64,000 nt of DNA, from the NCBI RefSeq assembly GCF_013373795.3, contig NZ_CP088022.1, positions 6,882,001 to 6,946,000 on the forward strand, in the 5' to 3' direction. This DNA is from Bradyrhizobium quebecense (GTDB taxonomy: Bacteria; Pseudomonadota; Alphaproteobacteria; Rhizobiales; Xanthobacteraceae). Positions 33,585 through 42,296 of this stretch are shown piece after piece; within the stretch, counting starts at the first letter, position 1, and each line of letters begins with the position of its first letter. Below the pieces are notes generated by a model. The model was not told the origin of the DNA, did no database searches, and was given only the letters and a program-made list of their open reading frames with translations. Position numbers and translations under genes: made by a program.

Positions 33585-35213
33585 TCAGGAAGCGGCGGCG
33601 CCCAGCCTGCGCAGCACGTTCTTCACGAAGCCAAGCGGCACCGGCGACAGCGGACCCTGCGGCGCGCGCGTGATCAGGGCGACCAGCAACAGCGCCAGGA
33701 TCGCGATCCAGAAGCACAGCCAGAAGCCGTCAATGTAGGCGAGCGTGTTGGCCTCGCGCTGCACCAGGGCCGCGAGCGTGCCGACGGCACGCCCCGTCGC
33801 CGTCCCGATGCCGTGGCCGGAAAATTCACCGGCCAACCGCTTCAGCAGGTTCACGACGTCGACGTCGCCGCTCTGGACGTGCTGGCCGAGATAATTCGAA
33901 TGGATCTGCTCGCGGACGCGCAGCCAGGTCCCCATCAGGGCGATGCCGATCTCGGCGCCGCCGAGCCGCATGATCTGGATATAGGCCGCGAACGCGGTCG
34001 CCCGCGACGGATCGGAATTGGACAGCGCCATGATGATGATCGGCAGCAGCGTGAACGCCTGCCCGACCGACGTGAGCAGGACGATGCCGACGAAGTCCTC
34101 CCGCACCCAGACATGGCTCAGCTGCGTGCCCCAGAGATTGGCGGCTGCGAATGCCGAGAATCCGAGCACCACGACGATACGCGGATCGAGGTGACGCAAC
34201 AGGACAATCGAGATCGGCACCAGCACGAACATCGGCAGCGCGCCGTAGGTGAACAGCAGCACGCCCGACTGCTCCGGCCGCAGCGCGCCGATGGTACCGA
34301 GGAAATTCGGCACCAGCGACGAGTTCGACAGGCTGGTCAGCGTGTAGAGCAGGATGACGATCAGCGAGAGCCCGATATTGCGCGAGAACAGCACGTTGAA
34401 ATGCGCCCAGGGCCGGCGCGCGACCGTCTCGTTGATCATGAAGGCGATGATCAACAGCCCGCCGCCGATCAGGAGCGCCATCACGGTGCCCGACGACAGC
34501 CAGTCCAGCCGGTTGCCCTGATCGAGCCCGGCATAAACCATCCCCAGGCCGGCGCCGAGCAGCAGCATGCCACCCCAATCGGCATGGTGCAGCAGGTCGC
34601 GATTGAGCGGCTCATTCGGCGTGCCGAGATACACCATCAGCCCCATCAGCGGCGCGATCACGACACCCTGCCAGTACAGCCACTGCCAGCCGAGATGCTC
34701 GACATAGAATCCGACCAGCGAGCTCGACGAGTCCAGCGCGAAGCCGACGCGGATCGAATACATCGCGATCGCCGGCAGCCACCAGCGGATCGGCAGGTTG
34801 CGCAGGATGATCATCAGCGTCGCGGGCACGAAGGTGCCGAGCAGCATGCCGTGGGCGATGCTGAGCACGATCAGCGTCGTGTAGTCATGCACGAACGGGA
34901 TGATCAGCGAGGCCACGGCATAGACCAGGCTCGGAATCCCGAGCACGCGGCGCAGACCGAACGCGGTGGCGAGCCAGGCCACCGCGGGCGCGATGAAGAT
35001 CTGCGAGCCGATGGCGGCGGTCGAGAGCCAGGCCCCCTCGTCGAAGGTGAGCGAGAACGCGCCCCGCAGGTCGGGCAGGCCGACCGAGGTCAGGCGGCTG
35101 TCGAAATTCGCGAGGAACGCGCCGAGCAGCACGGCGACGACGGCAAACACCGGATAGCGCGCGACGTCGCCCCGCGAGACCGGACCGCGCTCGCGCTCGT
35201 CATTTTCCGGCAT
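33585..35213 (-). CDS. EmrB-like DHA2 family MFS multidrug exporter
   Basis: A 542-residue transporter with 14 predicted helices. The N-terminal LLGAFLANFDSRLTSVGLPD opens helix 1, followed by EGAWLSTAAIGSQIFIAP and GIPSLVYAVASLIIPF; a long periplasmic-side loop lies near residue 430-470. Its start lies within the 3' end of the HlyD-type gene (14-base overlap), so the two form an EmrAB-type tripartite pump, probably with a TolC-type outer channel encoded elsewhere. It exports lipophilic compounds. The operon ends 146 bases before the type III PKS gene, so both sets may deal with the same metabolite. Confidence 0.87.
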   Translation of the reverse strand: MPENDERERGPVSRGDVARYPVFAVVAVLLGAFLANFDSRLTSVGLPDLRGAFSLTFDEGAWLSTAAIGSQIFIAPAVAWLATAFGLRRVLGIPSLVYAVASLIIPFVHDYTTLIVLSIAHGMLLGTFVPATLMIILRNLPIRWWLPAIAMYSIRVGFALDSSSSLVGFYVEHLGWQWLYWQGVVIAPLMGLMVYLGTPNEPLNRDLLHHADWGGMLLLGAGLGMVYAGLDQGNRLDWLSSGTVMALLIGGGLLIIAFMINETVARRPWAHFNVLFSRNIGLSLIVILLYTLTSLSNSSLVPNFLGTIGALRPEQSGVLLFTYGALPMFVLVPISIVLLRHLDPRIVVVLGFSAFAAANLWGTQLSHVWVREDFVGIVLLTSVGQAFTLLPIIIMALSNSDPSRATAFAAYIQIMRLGGAEIGIALMGTWLRVREQIHSNYLGQHVQSGDVDVVNLLKRLAGEFSGHGIGTATGRAVGTLAALVQREANTLAYIDGFWLCFWIAILALLLVALITRAPQGPLSPVPLGFVKNVLRRLGAAAS

Positions 35214-36366
35214 TGGCGACCGCCTCGCCGGTGTTGATCCGCGTGACGACCGACATGCCCGGCAGCAGACGCTCGAGCAACGGCTGGCCCTTGTCGAATT
35301 GGATACGCACCGGAATGCGCTGCACCACCTTGGTGAAATTGCCGGTGGCGTTGTCGGGCGGCAGCAGCGCGAATTGCGAGCCGCTCGCCGGCGCGATGCG
35401 CTCGACGACGCCGCGCAGCGTCTGGCCGGAGAATGTGTCGACGGTGACCTCGACCGGCTGGCCCGGTCTGACGTTGGTCAGCTGGGTTTCCTTGTAGTTG
35501 GCGATCACGTAAACGTTCGGCAGCGGCACGACATTGATCAGATTGGTGCCGATGTTGACGTAGTCGCCCGGCTGCACCTGGCGCTCGCCGGTCACGCCGT
35601 CGAACGGCGCGGCGATCCTGGTGTATCCAAGCTTGAGCTTGGCCGATGCCAGCAGCGCCTTGGCGGCGTCGAGGTCGGCGGCACGCTGCTTCTTGGTGCC
35701 TTGCAGGACCTCGAGCTGATGGCGTTGCGCTGCGATCACCGCGCGGCTGGCGCGCACATCGGCTTCCGCCTTGGCGCTGGCCGCGGTGGCCTGCTCGAGC
35801 CGCTGCCGCGTGCCGGCGTCGGTTTGCGACAGTGACTGCTGACGCTCTTCCTCCTGGCGCGCCAGGGTCTGCTGCGCCTCCGCAGACAACCGCGAGGCCT
35901 CGGCCTGCGCGATGGTCGCATATTGCAGCTCGACCTGGTTGTTGAGGTTATCGAGCGCGGCCTGCGCACCGACCACCCCCGCCTCGGCCTGCGCGACCTG
36001 TGCCTGATAGTCGGCAGGATCGATCTGCACCAGGAGATCGCCGGCCTTGACGCGCTGGAAATCGGAGACGGCGACGGTGAGCACTTCGCCGGACACGCGG
36101 CTGCTGAGCTGGGTCAACTCGGCGCGCACATAGGCATCATTGGTGCTCTGGATGGTGGCACTGCCGACCCAGGCGTCCCAATGCGTGGTCGCCACCGCGA
36201 CGAACACAAGCGCGGCCAGCACCGCAAACAGCGGAATGGCGAAACGGCTCCCGAAGCCGCTCCCCGCAGGCTGCGGCTTGGCTGGTGTTGCCACTGGTGC
36301 GGGCGCGGTCGGGCTGACTTGTGACGGACCTCTTGAACCTGCTCTGCCACACCACACTCCCCTCAA
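35200..36366 (-). CDS. HlyD/EmrA-type membrane fusion protein
   Basis: A 388-residue periplasmic adaptor with one N-terminal membrane helix (FAIPLFAVLAALVFVAVATT). The barrel-sandwich/lipoyl half (VSGEVLTVAVSDFQRVKAGD), a long coiled-coil hairpin (about 115-240) and the second lipoyl half with YTRIAAPFDGVTGER follow, then a beta-barrel domain with TNVRPGQPVEVTVD. No ATG occurs near the start; the TTG used or a GTG three codons later are the options, with a GAGGGGAG ribosome site between them. First gene of the pump operon. Confidence 0.85.
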   Translation of the reverse strand: MRGVWCGRAGSRGPSQVSPTAPAPVATPAKPQPAGSGFGSRFAIPLFAVLAALVFVAVATTHWDAWVGSATIQSTNDAYVRAELTQLSSRVSGEVLTVAVSDFQRVKAGDLLVQIDPADYQAQVAQAEAGVVGAQAALDNLNNQVELQYATIAQAEASRLSAEAQQTLARQEEERQQSLSQTDAGTRQRLEQATAASAKAEADVRASRAVIAAQRHQLEVLQGTKKQRAADLDAAKALLASAKLKLGYTRIAAPFDGVTGERQVQPGDYVNIGTNLINVVPLPNVYVIANYKETQLTNVRPGQPVEVTVDTFSGQTLRGVVERIAPASGSQFALLPPDNATGNFTKVVQRIPVRIQFDKGQPLLERLLPGMSVVTRINTGEAVANAGK

Positions 36367-36416
36367 TCACACGCGCCGAACGCCGGGCGCGTCACTTAGC
36401 ACATGACGATCATGGC

Positions 36417-37202
36417 TCAGATGGTCTTCTCCGGCCACCGGCAAAGATCATTGATCAGGCACACGTCGCAACGCGGACCGCGGGCGAGGCAAGTATAGCG
36501 GCCATGCAGGATCAGCCAGTGATGGGCGTGCAGCATGAACTCCGTCGGGATCACCTTTTCCAATCCCAGCTCGACCTCGAGCGGCGTCTTGCCGGGCGCG
36601 AGACCGGTGCGATTGCCGACGCGAAACACATGGGTGTCGACCGCCATCGTATGTTCGCCGAATGCCATGTTGAGCACGACATTCGCAGTCTTGCGGCCGG
36701 CGCCGGGCAATGATTCGATTTCGGCGCGGGTGCGCGGCACCTCACCGCCGAATTCGGCGATCAGCTTCTCGGAGAGTGCGATGACGTTTCTGGCCTTGTT
36801 GCGATAGAGCCCGATGGTCTTGATGTACTCGCGTACTCTGTCTTCGCCGAGCTCAAGCATCTTCTCCGGCGTGTCGGCGATTGCAAACAGCGGCCGCGTC
36901 GCCTTGTTGACGCCGGCATCGGTTGCCTGCGCCGACAACACCACCGCAACCAGCAGCGTGTAGGGGTTGAGGTGCTCGAGCTCGCCCTTCGGCTCGGGAT
37001 TGGCTTTGCGGAACCGGTCGAAGGCCTCGTAGACCTCCGCCGCCGTCCATGGTTTTGGCTTTGCAACCTTCTTGGCGGCCTTGGTCGCCGGCTTCTTTGC
37101 CGCGCCTTTGGGCAGCGGCTTTGCCGCTTTAGCGGCTTTCTTCTTCGGCGCGGACCGAACGCTTGAGGTGCTGGCGTGTTGAGAGCGGATGATTTTGGCC
37201 AT
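36417..37202 (-). CDS. nth: endonuclease III with a Lys/Ala-rich N-terminal tail
   Basis: A 261-residue DNA glycosylase/AP lyase that removes oxidised pyrimidines. The helix-hairpin-helix with the catalytic Lys is LPGAGRKTANVVLNMAFG, the catalytic Asp follows in MAVDTHVFRV, and the iron-sulfur cluster ligands are C-X6-C-X2-C-X5-C (CLARGPRCDVCLINDLC). The N-terminus carries about 50 extra residues full of KKAAKAAK-type runs, like the tails of some alphaproteobacterial Nth, perhaps for DNA binding. An in-frame ATG eight codons upstream overlaps the promoter side of the divergent gene. The start codons of the two genes are only 22 bases apart. Confidence 0.93.
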   Translation of the reverse strand: MAKIIRSQHASTSSVRSAPKKKAAKAAKPLPKGAAKKPATKAAKKVAKPKPWTAAEVYEAFDRFRKANPEPKGELEHLNPYTLLVAVVLSAQATDAGVNKATRPLFAIADTPEKMLELGEDRVREYIKTIGLYRNKARNVIALSEKLIAEFGGEVPRTRAEIESLPGAGRKTANVVLNMAFGEHTMAVDTHVFRVGNRTGLAPGKTPLEVELGLEKVIPTEFMLHAHHWLILHGRYTCLARGPRCDVCLINDLCRWPEKTI

Positions 37203-37224
37203 GAACGGGATATACTGATACGTC

Positions 37225-37785
37225 ATGACCGCAGGCAACGACTTTGATCCGGGCGAAGACCCCAGGGCCAATGACCTCGACGTCGATGCGCCCGAAGCGG
37301 AGCCGAAACTGTTCTCGGCGCTGCTGACGCCGCACCGCTCGCTGAATCGCACCGGCTTCATCGTGCTGATGTCGTTCGTCACCGTGGTCAGCTTCATCGC
37401 CGGCGCGGTGTTCTGGTGGCTGGGCGCCTGGCCGATCTTCGGTTTCTTCGGCCTCGACGTGCTGGTGATCTACTGGGCGTTCAAGGTCAATTTCCGCACC
37501 GCCAAGGCGAGCGAAGAGATCACCGTCACGCCGTCGGAACTGCGGGTGCGCCGGATCAGTCACCGCGGCCATGTGGCCGAATGGGTGCTCAACCCGCTCT
37601 GGGTGCGGTTCGAGCAGATCTCGCATGAGGAATTCGGCATCGAACGGCTTTACCTGGTGTCCCGGGGCCGCCGGGTCAGCGTCGGCAGCTTCCTGAACCC
37701 GGACGAAAAGGCAAGTTTTTCCAAAGCCTTGACTGCCGCGCAGAATGCCGCGAAACGCGGCCCGACTTACAATCCCATCGCTTGA
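37225..37785 (+). CDS. DUF2244 family membrane protein
   Basis: A 186-residue protein of the DUF2244 family. After an acidic N-terminus come two hydrophobic segments (IVLMSFVTVVSFIAGAVFWW and the next, ending in VLVIYWAFKVNF) and a C-terminal soluble portion with EWVLNPLWVRFEQ and YLVSRGRRVSVGSFLNPDEK. The family is widespread in alphaproteobacteria and has no established function. It is divergent from nth with only 22 bases between their starts, so the promoters must overlap the coding sequence of the other gene. A palindromic repeat follows it. Confidence 0.85.
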   Translation: MTAGNDFDPGEDPRANDLDVDAPEAEPKLFSALLTPHRSLNRTGFIVLMSFVTVVSFIAGAVFWWLGAWPIFGFFGLDVLVIYWAFKVNFRTAKASEEITVTPSELRVRRISHRGHVAEWVLNPLWVRFEQISHEEFGIERLYLVSRGRRVSVGSFLNPDEKASFSKALTAAQNAAKRGPTYNPIA

Positions 37786-37799
37786 TCGAGTTTGTTTTT

Positions 37800-37847
37800 G
37801 AGCATGATCTCGTCGGAAAACCGGTCCCCACTTTTCCGGATCATGCT
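37800..37847. repeat. dispersed palindromic repeat (GCATGATC type)
   Basis: GAGCATGATC and GATCATGCT arms around TCGTCGGAAAACCGG with TCCCCACTTTTCCG. An inverted, partly decayed copy lies at 40447-40482. A widespread intergenic repeat in this group. Confidence 0.85.
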
Positions 37848-37876
37848 TGTCGGAAATCGGGTGGTTTGGACGCGCC

Positions 37877-38794
37877 ATGGCTCCTAGATCAGACACTATG
37901 ATGACACTCGCCATACACGACCAGCGCCTGGCCAAGCCGGGCCTTCAGAGCGCCGCGCTGCGCGACTATGACTCGGTGCGGCGCGCCATCGCGTTCATTT
38001 CGGAGCACTGGCGCGCGCAGCCGACCATCGAAGCGATGGCCGATGCCGCCGCCGTGACGCCGGATGAACTGCACCATCTGTTCCGCCGCTGGGCCGGGTT
38101 GACGCCGAAGGCCTTCATGCAGGCGTTGACCCTCGACCACGCCAAGAACCTGCTGCGCGATTCCGCCAGCGTGCTCGACGCCGCACTCGACTCAGGTCTC
38201 TCGGGACCGGGACGGCTGCACGATCTGTTCGTGACGCATGAGGCGATGTCTCCAGGCGAATGGAAGACCGGCGGCGGCGGCATGACGCTGCGCTTCGGCT
38301 TCCACCCCTCGCCGTTCGGCACCGCGATCGTGATCGCAACCGACCGCGGGCTCGCGGGGCTTGCCTTCGCCGACCCCGGAGACGAGCAGACCGCGTTTGC
38401 CGACATGAAGCGCCGCTGGCCGAACGCGACCTTTGTCGAGGACACCGACGGCACCACCGCACTGGCGCAGCGCGTGTTCGATACACGGTTGTGGCGGGCA
38501 GACCAGCCGCTGCGCGTCGTCTTGATCGGCACCGACTTCGAGGTGCGGGTGTGGGAAACGCTGCTCAAGGTCCCGATGGGCCGCGCCGTGAGCTATTCCG
38601 ACATCGCCAACAAGATCAGCAGCCCGAAGGCCTCGCGCGCCGTGGGCGCCGCGGTCGGCCGCAATCCGGTGTCGTTCGTGGTGCCCTGCCATCGCGCACT
38701 CGGCAAGAGCGGTGCGCTGACCGGCTATCACTGGGGCATCACCCGCAAGCAGGCGATGCTGGGCTGGGAAGCCGGCCAGGTGGGATTGCACTAA
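37877..38794 (+). CDS. AraC-type regulator fused to O6-methylguanine-DNA methyltransferase
   Basis: A 305-residue Ada-like fusion. The N-terminal half has an AraC helix-turn-helix (EAMADAAAVTPDELHHLFRR); the C-terminal half is the DNA methyltransferase with the alkyl-accepting Cys in VPCHRALGKSG and the ISSPKASRAVGAAVGRNP block. It repairs O6-alkylguanine by taking the alkyl group onto itself. The N-terminal zinc domain of true Ada, which senses methylphosphotriesters, is absent, so induction by that route is not expected. An ATG seven codons later is the alternative start. Stand-alone gene after DUF2244. Confidence 0.88.
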   Translation: MAPRSDTMMTLAIHDQRLAKPGLQSAALRDYDSVRRAIAFISEHWRAQPTIEAMADAAAVTPDELHHLFRRWAGLTPKAFMQALTLDHAKNLLRDSASVLDAALDSGLSGPGRLHDLFVTHEAMSPGEWKTGGGGMTLRFGFHPSPFGTAIVIATDRGLAGLAFADPGDEQTAFADMKRRWPNATFVEDTDGTTALAQRVFDTRLWRADQPLRVVLIGTDFEVRVWETLLKVPMGRAVSYSDIANKISSPKASRAVGAAVGRNPVSFVVPCHRALGKSGALTGYHWGITRKQAMLGWEAGQVGLH

Positions 38795-38813
38795 AGCGAA
38801 CGCGCTGCTGCAC

Positions 38814-38915
38814 CGTCACCCTGAGGTGCTCGCGCAAGCGAGCCTCGAAGGGTCGACGGCCACCAGCGGGGCCGTGCATCCTTCGAGACGCGCTTCGCGC
38901 TCCTCAGGATGACGG
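38814..38915. repeat. intergenic palindromic repeat
   Basis: CGTCACCCTGAGGTGCTCGC with GCCTCGAAGG, then inverted CCTTCGAGACGCGC with GCTCCTCAGGATGACGG, and GGCCGTGCATC/TCGACGGCC in the middle. It separates convergent genes and may act as a terminator. Confidence 0.85.
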
Positions 38916-38938
38916 GTCGACGATCCAAACCGATTTGC

Positions 38939-39562
38939 CTAGCCCGCCAAATCGACCTTGGAGGCAACGGTGGAGTCGGCGTTGAGCCGATAGACCACCG
39001 GCGCGCCGGTCGCGAGTTCGCGCTTGAGGATCTGCTCCGGCGAAAGCTTCTCCAGCACCATGATCAGCGCGCGCAGCGAATTGCCGTGGGCGGCGATCAG
39101 CGTGCGCTGGCCGCGCAGCACGCCGGGCAGGATCTCCTGCACGTAATAGGGCAGCGTGCGCGCCAGCGTATCCTTCAGGCTTTCGCCGCCGGGCGGCGGC
39201 ACGTCGTAGGAGCGGCGCCAGACCAGGACCTGGTCCTCGCCCCACTTCTTGCGGGCGTCGTCCTTGTTGAGGCCCGAGAGATCGCCGTAGTCGCGCTCAT
39301 TGAGCGCGAGATTCTTCGTCGTCGGCAGTCCGGTCTGGCCGATCTCGGCGAGCATCAGCTTCAGCGTGTGCTGCGCGCGCGTCAGGTCCGACGTAAAGGC
39401 GACGTCGAACAACAGGCCCTGCGCCTTCAGCTTGCGGCCGGCGTCCTTGGCTTCGGCGATGCCCTGCTCGGTGAGATCGGGATCCTTCCACCCGGTGAAC
39501 AGGTTCTTCAGATTCCATTCGCTCTGACCGTGACGAACGAGCACAAGAAGACGATCACTCAT
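38939..39562 (-). CDS. gpmA: 2,3-bisphosphoglycerate-dependent phosphoglycerate mutase
   Basis: A 207-residue glycolytic enzyme interconverting 3- and 2-phosphoglycerate through a phosphohistidine. The phospho-acceptor His is in [12 protein letters not shown], with [28 protein letters not shown], the second His in [12 protein letters not shown] and GAPVVY at the end. Length is typical of the alphaproteobacterial form. It lies 47 bases after dapB in the same direction and is probably cotranscribed with it, an arrangement often seen in this group. Confidence 0.94.
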   Translation of the reverse strand: MSDRLLVLVRHGQSEWNLKNLFTGWKDPDLTEQGIAEAKDAGRKLKAQGLLFDVAFTSDLTRAQHTLKLMLAEIGQTGLPTTKNLALNERDYGDLSGLNKDDARKKWGEDQVLVWRRSYDVPPPGGESLKDTLARTLPYYVQEILPGVLRGQRTLIAAHGNSLRALIMVLEKLSPEQILKRELATGAPVVYRLNADSTVASKVDLAG

Positions 39563-39609
39563 TTCAGATTCCGTTTTCGCTTGGCTGGATTTTATTTTGT
39601 CGCCCGATC

Positions 39610-40422
39610 TCAGTCGTTCAACCCGAGAACGTCGGTCATCGAATACATGCCGGGCTTCTTGCCGTGCGCCCACAGCGCCGCCTTCAGCGCGCCCTGCGCG
39701 AACAGCGCGCGGTCCTCGGCATGATGCGACAGCGTGATGCGCTCGGAGGGACCGGCAAAGATCACGCTGTGATCGCCGGCCGCGGTGCCGCCGCGCAGCG
39801 ATGCAAAGCCGATATCGCCGGCGCGCCGTGCGCCGGTCAGGCCGTCGCGGCCGCGCGCCGAATGCTGCTCCAGCGCGATCTTGCGTCCGGCAGCAGCGGC
39901 TTCGCCGAGCATCAAGGCGGTGCCCGACGGCGCATCGATCTTGGACTTGTGGTGCATCTCGAGAATTTCGATATCGAAGCTCTCGTCGAGTGATTGCGCA
40001 ACGCGCTTGACCAGCGCGGCGAGCAGATTGACGCCGAGGCTCATATTGCCTGATTTCACCACGATGGCGCGGTTGGTCACACTCCGGATCACCGCGTCGT
40101 CGGATTGCGACAGGCCGGTGGTGCCGATGACGTGAACAAGGCCGCGCTCGGCCGCGATCGCAACATTGGCGATGGTCGCGGCCGGCACCGTGAAATCCAG
40201 GATGCCGTCGGCCGCCGCCGACATCGACCACAGATCGGCCGACAGCTTGACGTCGTTGGCGGGAAGGCCGGCGAGCACGCCGGCATCCTTGCCGAGCAGT
40301 TCCGAGCCCGGCGCTTCCAGCGCGCCGACCAGCACTGCCCCCGGGGTTTCGGAAATCACCCGCGTCAGCGTGCGGCCCATCCGGCCGCCGGCTCCCGCAA
40401 CAATCAGACGCATGTCTGCCAT
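39610..40422 (-). CDS. dapB: 4-hydroxy-tetrahydrodipicolinate reductase
   Basis: A 270-residue NAD(P)H enzyme of the lysine/diaminopimelate pathway. The nucleotide-binding block [16 protein letters not shown], the [18 protein letters not shown] stretch and the family signature [18 protein letters not shown] (with the catalytic His and Lys) are all present. Complete and of normal length. It precedes gpmA by 47 bases; a decayed palindromic repeat is located just upstream. Confidence 0.96.
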   Translation of the reverse strand: MADMRLIVAGAGGRMGRTLTRVISETPGAVLVGALEAPGSELLGKDAGVLAGLPANDVKLSADLWSMSAAADGILDFTVPAATIANVAIAAERGLVHVIGTTGLSQSDDAVIRSVTNRAIVVKSGNMSLGVNLLAALVKRVAQSLDESFDIEILEMHHKSKIDAPSGTALMLGEAAAAGRKIALEQHSARGRDGLTGARRAGDIGFASLRGGTAAGDHSVIFAGPSERITLSHHAEDRALFAQGALKAALWAHGKKPGMYSMTDVLGLND

Positions 40423-40446
40423 GGCTCACCTCTCACCGCCGTATAA

Positions 40447-40482
40447 AGCATGATCCGGCAAAGTGGAAACCGGTTTTCCGGA
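40447..40482. repeat. partial copy of the GCATGATC-type repeat
   Basis: AGCATGATCCGGCAAAGTGG followed by AAACCGGTTTTCCGG; inverted relative to 37800-37847, with its distal arm diverged (AACAACATGCC). Confidence 0.75.
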
Positions 40483-40546
40483 GCAACAACATGCCTGAAC
40501 GACGGCCATCGGAGCCTTGTTCCGAGCAGCCGAACCGGCGTCCGGG

Positions 40547-40843
40547 CTACGGGCTGTCGTGCCCCTCGATGATAATCAGGTCGGCGATCGAATGCGGCTG
40601 CCGCACCTTGATATTGGCCTGGTATTCCGGCGATTGGTAGCAAGCGAGCGCGGTCGCGTAATCGGGGAATTCGATCACGACGTTGCGCGAGCGGCTCTGG
40701 CCCTCCACGCCGGTGAACTTGCCGCCGCGAACGATGAACTTGCCGCCGAATTTCTGGAAGATTGCGGGGTTGGCCGCCATATAGGGCTTGTAGCCCTCCT
40801 CATTGTGAACGTCGACGCGTCCAATCCAGTATCCCTTCGCCAT
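40547..40843 (-). CDS. DUF1330 family protein
   Basis: A 98-residue ferredoxin-like-fold protein of the DUF1330 family. The opening KGYWIGRVDVHNEEGYKPYM and the later FIVRGGKFTGVEG and VVIEFPDYATALACYQSPEY are the conserved blocks. No function is established for the family; ABM-type proteins of this fold include monooxygenases and small regulators. It follows pyrF by 23 bases in the same direction and may be cotranscribed with it. Confidence 0.85.
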   Translation of the reverse strand: MAKGYWIGRVDVHNEEGYKPYMAANPAIFQKFGGKFIVRGGKFTGVEGQSRSRNVVIEFPDYATALACYQSPEYQANIKVRQPHSIADLIIIEGHDSP

Positions 40844-40866
40844 CTCTGTTCTCCCCTGTTGTTGGC

Positions 40867-41577
40867 TCAGGCGAGTGCCTGGGCGATCTCGGCATGAATG
40901 GCTTCGGCCGCGGCCTTCGGATCGGCGGCTTCCATCACCGGACGTCCGACCACCAGATAGTCGGCGCCGGCGGCAATGGCGCGGGCCGGCGTCATGATGC
41001 GCTTCTGGTCGCCGGTCGCCGAGCCCGCGGGGCGGATGCCCGGTGTCACCAGGTTCATCCGATCGCCCACGATCTTGCGCAGGGCGGCGGCTTCCTCGGG
41101 CGAGCTGACGAGGCCGTCGACACCGAGCGCCTGCGCCTGCCTGGCGCGCGCCTCGACGAGATCGGAGACGTTGAGGCGATAGCCCGCCGCGTGCAGGTCG
41201 CTGTCGTCGTAGGAGGTCAGCACCGTCACCGCGAGTATCTTCAGGCCGGAGCCGGTACGCGCCTCGACCGCCGCCTTCATGGTCTGCGGGTAGGCATGCA
41301 CGGTGAGAAAGGTCGCGCCGAGAGCGACGACGCTTTCCACCCCGCGCGCCACCGTGTTGCCGATGTCGTGCAGCTTGAGATCGAGGAAGACCTTCTTGCC
41401 GCTGCCTGCAAGCTGCTTCGCCAGCGCGAGGCCACCGGCGTAACCGAGCTGATAGCCGATCTTGTAGAAGGTGACGCTGTCGCCGAGCCTGTCGATCATC
41501 GCCTCGGCGCTCGCGACCGACGGCAAATCGAGCGCCACAATCAACCGGTCTCTTGGAGCGATCTTGGCTGGCTGCAT
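40867..41577 (-). CDS. pyrF: orotidine 5'-phosphate decarboxylase
   Basis: A 236-residue TIM-barrel enzyme making UMP from OMP, the last step of pyrimidine synthesis. The catalytic signature [13 protein letters not shown] contains the Asp-Lys-Asp set (the first partner Lys being in FYKIGYQ), and the phosphate-binding end is VTPGIRPAG and DYLVVGRPV. Length is typical. It is preceded by a flavin reductase gene only six bases away and followed by a DUF1330 gene, so the three probably form one transcript. Confidence 0.96.
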   Translation of the reverse strand: MQPAKIAPRDRLIVALDLPSVASAEAMIDRLGDSVTFYKIGYQLGYAGGLALAKQLAGSGKKVFLDLKLHDIGNTVARGVESVVALGATFLTVHAYPQTMKAAVEARTGSGLKILAVTVLTSYDDSDLHAAGYRLNVSDLVEARARQAQALGVDGLVSSPEEAAALRKIVGDRMNLVTPGIRPAGSATGDQKRIMTPARAIAAGADYLVVGRPVMEAADPKAAAEAIHAEIAQALA

Positions 41578-41583
41578 GTCACC

Positions 41584-42162
41584 TCACATCATGCGTTGGG
41601 AATGGTCGATCAGCTGCCGCACCAGCGCCCGCATCGTGTCGATGTCGGCCTGATGCTTCAGGCGATCCATGTCGTCATAGGCCTGTTCTGCGAATGACAG
41701 CGCGAGCTGGTTCGGGATCACGGTGGCGTAGCACGCGGTCAGGATCAGGCGCAGCGCCGCCAGCGCGCGCGTGCCGCCGAGCCGGTTGCCGGATGCCGCC
41801 GCGATCGCGAAGGCGCGGCCATGGAAAACCTGGCCACGGGTCTCGTGCGGATCCTGCACGCGGCTCACCCAGTCGATCGTGTTCTTCACCAGCGCCGGCA
41901 CCGAGGAATTGTATTCCGGCGTCACGATCAGAACACCATGATGGGCGCCGATCATCCGCTTCAGATTGACGGCATGCTGCGGCACGCCCGATTTGGCCTG
42001 CAAATCGCCGTCATAGATCGGCAGCGGAAAATCGCCGAGGGAGATACGGGTGACGTCGGCCCCTGATTGCGCGAGCTCCTGCGCCAGCACAGCGGCGAGC
42101 TTCGCGTTGAGCGAGCCTGATCGCAGCGATCCGGGGATCACAAGGATTTTCAGCGCGGACAT
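41584..42162 (-). CDS. NADPH-dependent FMN reductase family protein
   Basis: A 192-residue flavodoxin-like protein. The FMN phosphate loop is IPGSLRSGSLNAKL, and the second block TPEYNSSVPALVKNTIDWVSR is the family hallmark. Such enzymes (ChrR, YieF, azoreductase-like) reduce quinones, azo dyes or metals with NAD(P)H. I chose the ATG at MSALKILVIPG; an upstream start would add 13 residues unlike the family. It heads the small pyrF-DUF1330 transcript. A repeat lies between it and the convergent end of the next gene. Confidence 0.88.
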   Translation of the reverse strand: MSALKILVIPGSLRSGSLNAKLAAVLAQELAQSGADVTRISLGDFPLPIYDGDLQAKSGVPQHAVNLKRMIGAHHGVLIVTPEYNSSVPALVKNTIDWVSRVQDPHETRGQVFHGRAFAIAAASGNRLGGTRALAALRLILTACYATVIPNQLALSFAEQAYDDMDRLKHQADIDTMRALVRQLIDHSQRMM

Positions 42163-42242
42163 TTCGAAATCGCGGTTAGGGCACGCGCCCGGCGCGACCA
42201 CGCAGGGCGAGCATTTTCTTTGAAAATGCTCTTAGCTAATGT

Positions 42243-42296
42243 TCTGCGCGTATTCCATGCGCAAAACCGGTACCCGCTTTTGCGGAATACGCGTCA
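42243..42296. repeat. dispersed palindromic repeat, variant
   Basis: CTGCGCGTATTCC and GGAATACGCGTCAG flank ATGCGCAAAACCGGTACCCG and CTTTTGC. It shares the AACCGGTACCC centre with the units at 26825 and 58134. Its right arm includes the stop codon of pmtA. Confidence 0.75.

Noticed and set aside
33531..35237. 568-codon open frame antisense to the EmrB-like transporter
   Set aside because: Gln/Arg/His-rich composition, no family motif, fully opposite an unmistakable membrane protein.
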